From positions 1 to 24,971 of the IMG/VR virus record IMGVR_UViG_3300033993_000697: a stretch of DNA of 24,971 bases. One strand, written 5' to 3'. Every line of letters starts with the position of its first letter. Position 1 is the first letter of the stretch. The notes below the pieces were generated by a model. It did no database searches, was not told the origin of the DNA, and saw nothing but the letters and a program-made list of their open reading frames with translations. Below are positions 22,215 through 24,971 of this stretch, piece by piece. The translations under genes and the position numbers were made by a program. This stretch comes from a virus.

Positions 22215-22422
22215 AATTAACGATTTAAGAGATCACCTTTTTGAAACTTTAGAACGCCTAAAAGAGGGCGATATTGACATAGCAACAGCCAAGGCAATGG
22301 CCGACGTCGGGCAGGTAATTATAAACTCAGCAAAGATTGAAATTGATTTTATCCGCGCGACTGGATCAACGAAGGATTCAGGGTTTATTAAGTTGGGGGA
22401 GGGTAACGAGAAATTGATATGA
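22201..22422 (+). CDS. Conserved small phage protein, unknown function
   Basis: 73 residues, overlapping the HNH stop by 14 nt. The pattern NDLRDHLFETLERLKEGDIDIATAKAMADVGQVIINSAKIEIDF is a familiar one in many temperate and lytic phages and prophages, where it lies near replication genes; its function is unknown to me. All-helical, acidic, no membrane segment. It overlaps the next gene by 4 nt, so it is a translationally coupled part of the replication group. Confidence 0.72.
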   Translation: MARNKINDLRDHLFETLERLKEGDIDIATAKAMADVGQVIINSAKIEIDFIRATGSTKDSGFIKLGEGNEKLI

Positions 22423-22619
22423 CACCGAAAGAGAAAGCGCTGGATCTAGTCAATAAGTTTGACGGGGTCGGCTTGCAGATGAGAAATGAGGCAATAGCGT
22501 GCGCGCTGATTGCAGTTGATGAGATACTTGATGTAATTAAATTAAGACCTTATGGGATGCAATACCTTAGCGCAAGAGATTATTTTGAAGAAGTTAAAGA
22601 AGAAATAGAAAACCTATGA
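22419..22619 (+). CDS. 66-aa protein, conserved in Bacteroidota phages, unknown
   Basis: The start MTPKEKALDLVNKF, CALIAVDEILD and the end YFEEVKEEIENL match a short helical protein that I recall as frequent in Bacteroidota phages and prophages. Its two or three helices are amphipathic. It overlaps both neighbours by 4 nt. No catalytic motif. It may be a small regulator or adaptor in the replication region, but no function can be stated. Confidence 0.68.
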   Translation: MTPKEKALDLVNKFDGVGLQMRNEAIACALIAVDEILDVIKLRPYGMQYLSARDYFEEVKEEIENL

Positions 22620-22837
22620 ACACAGAAAAAACACCAGTCGAAACCTATGCACAGAAAATGCTAGAACTATTAACAGCGTATGGCCGTAATGCCATCAACG
22701 ACGATCAACTTTTAACCTCGGCATTGCAGCTGCGAAATGAATGCCTAGATGCTGAAAAGCGCGCGCATCAGGAATGGTTTAACAAAGGGTTTGAGTTTTA
22801 CCATGAGCAGCACATATTGAGCAGATTGGAAAGTTGA
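22616..22837 (+). CDS. 73-aa protein, unknown function
   Basis: The protein is acidic and all-helical: YAQKMLELLTAYGRNAINDDQLLTSALQLRNECLDAEKRAHQEWFNKGFEFYHEQ. The Trp/Phe/Tyr-rich C-terminal helix could be a protein-interaction surface. It starts by a 4-nt overlap and stops 3 nt before the DUF6291-like gene, so it is expressed with the replication proteins. No family recognised. Confidence 0.6.
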   Translation: MNTEKTPVETYAQKMLELLTAYGRNAINDDQLLTSALQLRNECLDAEKRAHQEWFNKGFEFYHEQHILSRLES

Positions 22838-22840
22838 GCC

Positions 22841-23398
22841 ATGAGAGACAGCATTGTATTTTATCGCTCATTTTATGAGGCTATCCAAGATTTGCCCATT
22901 GAGCAACAAGCCCAGGCATATAATGCAATTTTTGCCTACAGTCTAGACGAAACAGAGCCCAAATTAACAGGGGTGGTTTCAACGGTGTTTAAGCTCATAA
23001 AACCCCAATTAGATGCCAACCAAAAACGCTATACAAATGGCAACAAAGGAGGCCGACCAAAAAACCAAACCATAACCGAACACAAACCAAACCATAACCA
23101 AACCATAACCGAAACCGAACCTAATGTAAATGATAATGATAATGATAATGTAAATGGGAATGATAAGGATAATGTTTTATGGGCTGCGCCGCAAAAAAAA
23201 CAAGTCATTGACTACTTTGCTAACGCCAAAATGAGCAAAGAGCAAGCGCTAGCGTTTTACAATTATTACGACAGCGCCAACTGGATGCGAAATAAAACCA
23301 AGATAACAAATTGGAAGTCGGCCGCAGATTTTTGGATAAGTAAAGCAGACCAACCAGTAAAGCAAAGACAAATGTTTAACCCAAACCAATATGAATAA
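22841..23398 (+). CDS. DUF6291-like replication initiator/helicase-loader candidate
   Basis: 185 residues. The N-terminal RDSIVFYRSFYEAIQDLPIEQQAQAYNAIFAY with LIKPQLDANQKRYTNGNKGGRPK (1-74) fits DUF6291-type replication proteins. A low-complexity linker (about 75-112, NQTITE/NDND) follows, then a C-terminal helical domain (118-168, ending WKSAADFWIS) like the helicase-loading or primase-recruiting tails of phage replisome organisers. Next to DnaB helicase. The linker DNA holds iteron-like repeats that may be the origin. It overlaps the helicase by 8 nt. Confidence 0.78.
   Translation: MRDSIVFYRSFYEAIQDLPIEQQAQAYNAIFAYSLDETEPKLTGVVSTVFKLIKPQLDANQKRYTNGNKGGRPKNQTITEHKPNHNQTITETEPNVNDNDNDNVNGNDKDNVLWAAPQKKQVIDYFANAKMSKEQALAFYNYYDSANWMRNKTKITNWKSAADFWISKADQPVKQRQMFNPNQYE
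23067..23150. repeat. Iteron-like 11-mer repeats plus AATGAT tandem array
   Basis: AAACCATAACC occurs exactly at 23067, 23089 and 23100; the intervals of 22 and 11 nt show an 11-nt period. The copies fall in different reading frames (one reads N-H-N, the others Q-T-I-T), so they are not simple protein repeats. An AT-rich array of 3.7 AATGAT units follows at 23129-23150. The order iterons then AT-rich DNA within an initiator gene resembles lambda ori in gene O. Confidence 0.75.
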
Positions 23399-24638
23399 CC
23401 TCGAAGAATACATATTAGGACAGCTCCTATTTTACGAACAGACCCGGGCATTGCTGCCAAGGATTAAGCCGGCATGGTTTGCTAATAAGCTAAACCGCAC
23501 AGTGGTGGACCGCATGATTAAAAAATACTTTGAGAACGAGCCAATAGACTACATGAGCCTAACGGAAGGCATGAGCCATGACGATCGTGTTAAGGTTATT
23601 TTCATCGGGCAAAACGTCTACAATGTGGCCAACATTAGCGACTACATCCCACAATTAGAACACCGTTACTTACAAAAACAACTGATTGAGGACCTGGGGC
23701 AATTAGATTTAACATTACCGCTTACCGAGTTAATGGCAAGCATTCAAACGCTATTGGATAATTCACGTTTCACAACCATACACGACCCAGTTAGCATCCA
23801 TAAACTGAGCGCTGCCATGGTCGACAACATAACCGAGGCCATTAAGCGCGGCGATAGGATAACGGGAAAGTCTACCGGGTGGCTGTCATTAGATAGGATT
23901 CTAGGGGGTTGGAATGCGGGCGACTTTATTGTAATGGCTGCACGACCTGGGCAAGGTAAAACAGCGCTAGCCTTATCGCTTATGTATGAGTTTGCTAAAC
24001 AACAGGGCAAAGGGTTATTTTTAAGCTTAGAAATGTCAAGTGAGCAGTTAACCAAGCGTTATTTTTCCATCATTACCAAGATTGTTAACTGGAAGATCAG
24101 AAACGCCACGCTAAAAGATAACGAACTGCAGGAGCTATGCGAATCAGTCAACGCCAGTGATGTAGAGTTTTTTGTAGATGATGAACCAAATTGCACGATA
24201 CAACAGTTGAACAGCAAGGCCAAGATTCATAAAGCCAAACACGGCCTAGATTTATTGGTAATTGATTACATCCAATTAATCAAAGGAACTAAGCGAGACA
24301 GAGAACAGGAGATAGCAGAGATAAGCAGAAGCCTCAAGCTATTAGCCAAAGAGTTACAGATTACTGTAGTAGTGTTAGCTCAGTTAAGCCGTAAGTGTGA
24401 AGAGCGAAGCGATAAGCGGCCCATGTTATCCGACATAAGGGAGAGCGGAAGCATAGAGCAAGACGCAGACGTTGTGCTGTTTCCTTTCCGACCTGCGTAC
24501 TACAGCGGAGAGAAACACGAGATAGAAGAGGCTGAGGTTATTGTAGCTAAGAACAGGCACGGCGAATGCCATACAATCCCGGTCCACTTTACTGGATCGC
24601 GCACCATGTACACCGAAGATCTAACCCCACGCCTATAA
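23391..24638 (+). CDS. dnaB: DnaB-like replicative helicase
   Basis: 415 residues: an N-terminal helical domain (1-125), then the RecA-like motor. TGKSTGWLSLDRILGGWNAGDFIVMAARPGQGKT ends in Walker A at 184-191. Also seen: SLEMSSEQLTKR (212-223), LLVIDYIQLI as Walker B (288-297), and LSDIRESGSIEQDADVVLF (346-364) with the SIEQDAD motif. Slightly shorter than bacterial DnaB. It unwinds the fork and is presumably loaded by the upstream protein. It follows the operon layout and overlaps the terminal HNH gene by 1 base. Confidence 0.93.
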   Translation: MNNLEEYILGQLLFYEQTRALLPRIKPAWFANKLNRTVVDRMIKKYFENEPIDYMSLTEGMSHDDRVKVIFIGQNVYNVANISDYIPQLEHRYLQKQLIEDLGQLDLTLPLTELMASIQTLLDNSRFTTIHDPVSIHKLSAAMVDNITEAIKRGDRITGKSTGWLSLDRILGGWNAGDFIVMAARPGQGKTALALSLMYEFAKQQGKGLFLSLEMSSEQLTKRYFSIITKIVNWKIRNATLKDNELQELCESVNASDVEFFVDDEPNCTIQQLNSKAKIHKAKHGLDLLVIDYIQLIKGTKRDREQEIAEISRSLKLLAKELQITVVVLAQLSRKCEERSDKRPMLSDIRESGSIEQDADVVLFPFRPAYYSGEKHEIEEAEVIVAKNRHGECHTIPVHFTGSRTMYTEDLTPRL

Positions 24639-24946
24639 TGCCATCACTAAACAAACCTAAGCAGGGCGGTAAGCCTCGCCGTGAGTATACCAAGGGCGCA
24701 TTTGTTGAGCCCCGATACCACACTACACACTGGCGCAACCTTCGCGCATCAGTGTTACAAGCATCACCGTTATGCAAAGCGTGTGAGGATGTCGGTTTAA
24801 TTACCTTGGCGCAGATGGTGGACCACATCAAACCCGTGCGACTGGGTGGCGAGTTCTTTGATACGGAAAACTTGCAGCCGCTATGCAATTCATGCCATGC
24901 CTCTAAGTCAGCCAAAGAAAGGAACGCCGACCCGTATGGGGTGTAA
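24638..24946 (+). CDS. HNH nuclease of the packaging-associated type
   Basis: 102 residues from the ATG in the TAATG overlap at 24638 (a longer upstream start at 24566 would lie inside DnaB). Core: CKAC (46-49), VDHIKPVRLGG with His63, ENLQPLCNSCHASKS with Asn78, C83/C86 and His87, giving a complete Zn-stabilised HNH fold. Short HNH proteins placed just before TerS are known partners in cos packaging in HK97-type phages. If the ends are joined, TerS follows about 96 nt later. Confidence 0.88.
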   Translation: MPSLNKPKQGGKPRREYTKGAFVEPRYHTTHWRNLRASVLQASPLCKACEDVGLITLAQMVDHIKPVRLGGEFFDTENLQPLCNSCHASKSAKERNADPYGV

Positions 24947-24971
24947 AATCTTACACACACGTGCCTGAAAC
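24941..24971 (+). other. Right end: hairpin and E-box palindrome after the HNH gene
   Basis: The last coding bases and the noncoding tail form a perfect 6-bp hairpin: GTGTAA at 24941-24946, loop AATC, TTACAC at 24951-24956. It is followed by the palindrome CACGTG at 24958-24963. No T-run follows, so it is not a clear terminator. If the two window ends are joined, this sits in the roughly 96-nt noncoding gap between the HNH gene and TerS, which is where a packaging site would be expected. That role is inference. Confidence 0.4.

Noticed and set aside
1-24971. GTTAAC appears often (about 19 copies counted by eye)
   Set aside because: Many copies lie inside genes without any positional pattern, so the hexamer alone is not evidence for a regulatory site; only the full two-box element with fixed spacing was kept.
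1-24971. Search for tRNA genes, CRISPR arrays, integrase, transposase or antiphage/antidefence genes
   Set aside because: Nothing convincing was seen by eye; small unknown early proteins could include such functions but the sequence does not show it.
24947-24971. Long terminal repeats between window ends
   Set aside because: Only a 10-nt imperfect similarity (CACACACGTG/CACACCCGTG) is present; no long direct repeat exists, so terminal redundancy is not supported.

Overview
The window looks like most or all of the genome of a small, tightly packed tailed phage (siphovirus type, HK97-fold capsid) of a Bacteroidota host. Host evidence: the sigma-ABfr-type -7 box TATATTTG occurs just upstream of genes at 45-52, 7963-7970 and 19432-19439, starts are preceded by A-rich sequence and almost never by Shine-Dalgarno sites, and several start codons sit where transcription should begin (leaderless or near-leaderless mRNA). 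No integrase, tRNA, CRISPR array, transposase or rRNA was seen. The longest stretch without a gene is about 150 bases (19627-19779).

Layout. (1) 72-2564, packaging: TerS (P27-like), TerL, two small unknown proteins. (2) 2610-5821, head: portal, S78 prohead protease, major capsid protein with its own N-terminal delta/scaffold region, followed by a 58-nt pair of abutting RNA hairpins. (3) 5895-9049, head-tail joining and tail tube: small head-region protein, gp6-like connector, head closure (gp16-like), HK97 gp10-like protein, tail tube, tail chaperone G with a lambda-type -1 frameshift (GGGAAAG) into T, and a DUF3168-like tail terminator placed after the chaperone. (4) 9049-16051, tail tip: tape measure, 838-aa hub/fibre fusion, small structural proteins, and a 597-aa receptor-binding candidate with two tandem carbohydrate-binding-like modules and a LamG-like end. 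(5) 16051-18104, lysis: small membrane proteins (holin-like and spanin-like candidates) and a 187-aa putative cell-wall enzyme with an L,D-transpeptidase-like H...SHGC motif. (6) 18088-19405 on the minus strand: RecE-like PD-(D/E)XK exonuclease and RecT-like annealing protein, ending in an intrinsic terminator buried in the lysis enzyme gene. (7) 19444-24946, early/replication region: small HTH regulator with its own terminator, then from an operator-flanked promoter a long overlapping operon with small proteins, a DnaA-domain-IV-like protein, an HNH homing-type endonuclease, a DUF6291-like replication protein containing 11-bp iteron-like repeats, a DnaB-like helicase, and an HNH nuclease of the packaging-associated type.

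The last gene (HNH) would directly precede TerS if the ends were joined. That is the usual HNH-TerS-TerL order, so the window is plausibly a linearised complete genome; this is inference. The points most worth attention are the candidate origin inside the DUF6291-like gene, the bidirectional leaderless control region at 19406-19443, the frameshift site, the paired hairpins after the capsid gene, and a 26-residue motif that is both inserted in the tail hub and encoded alone by a 51-aa gene.
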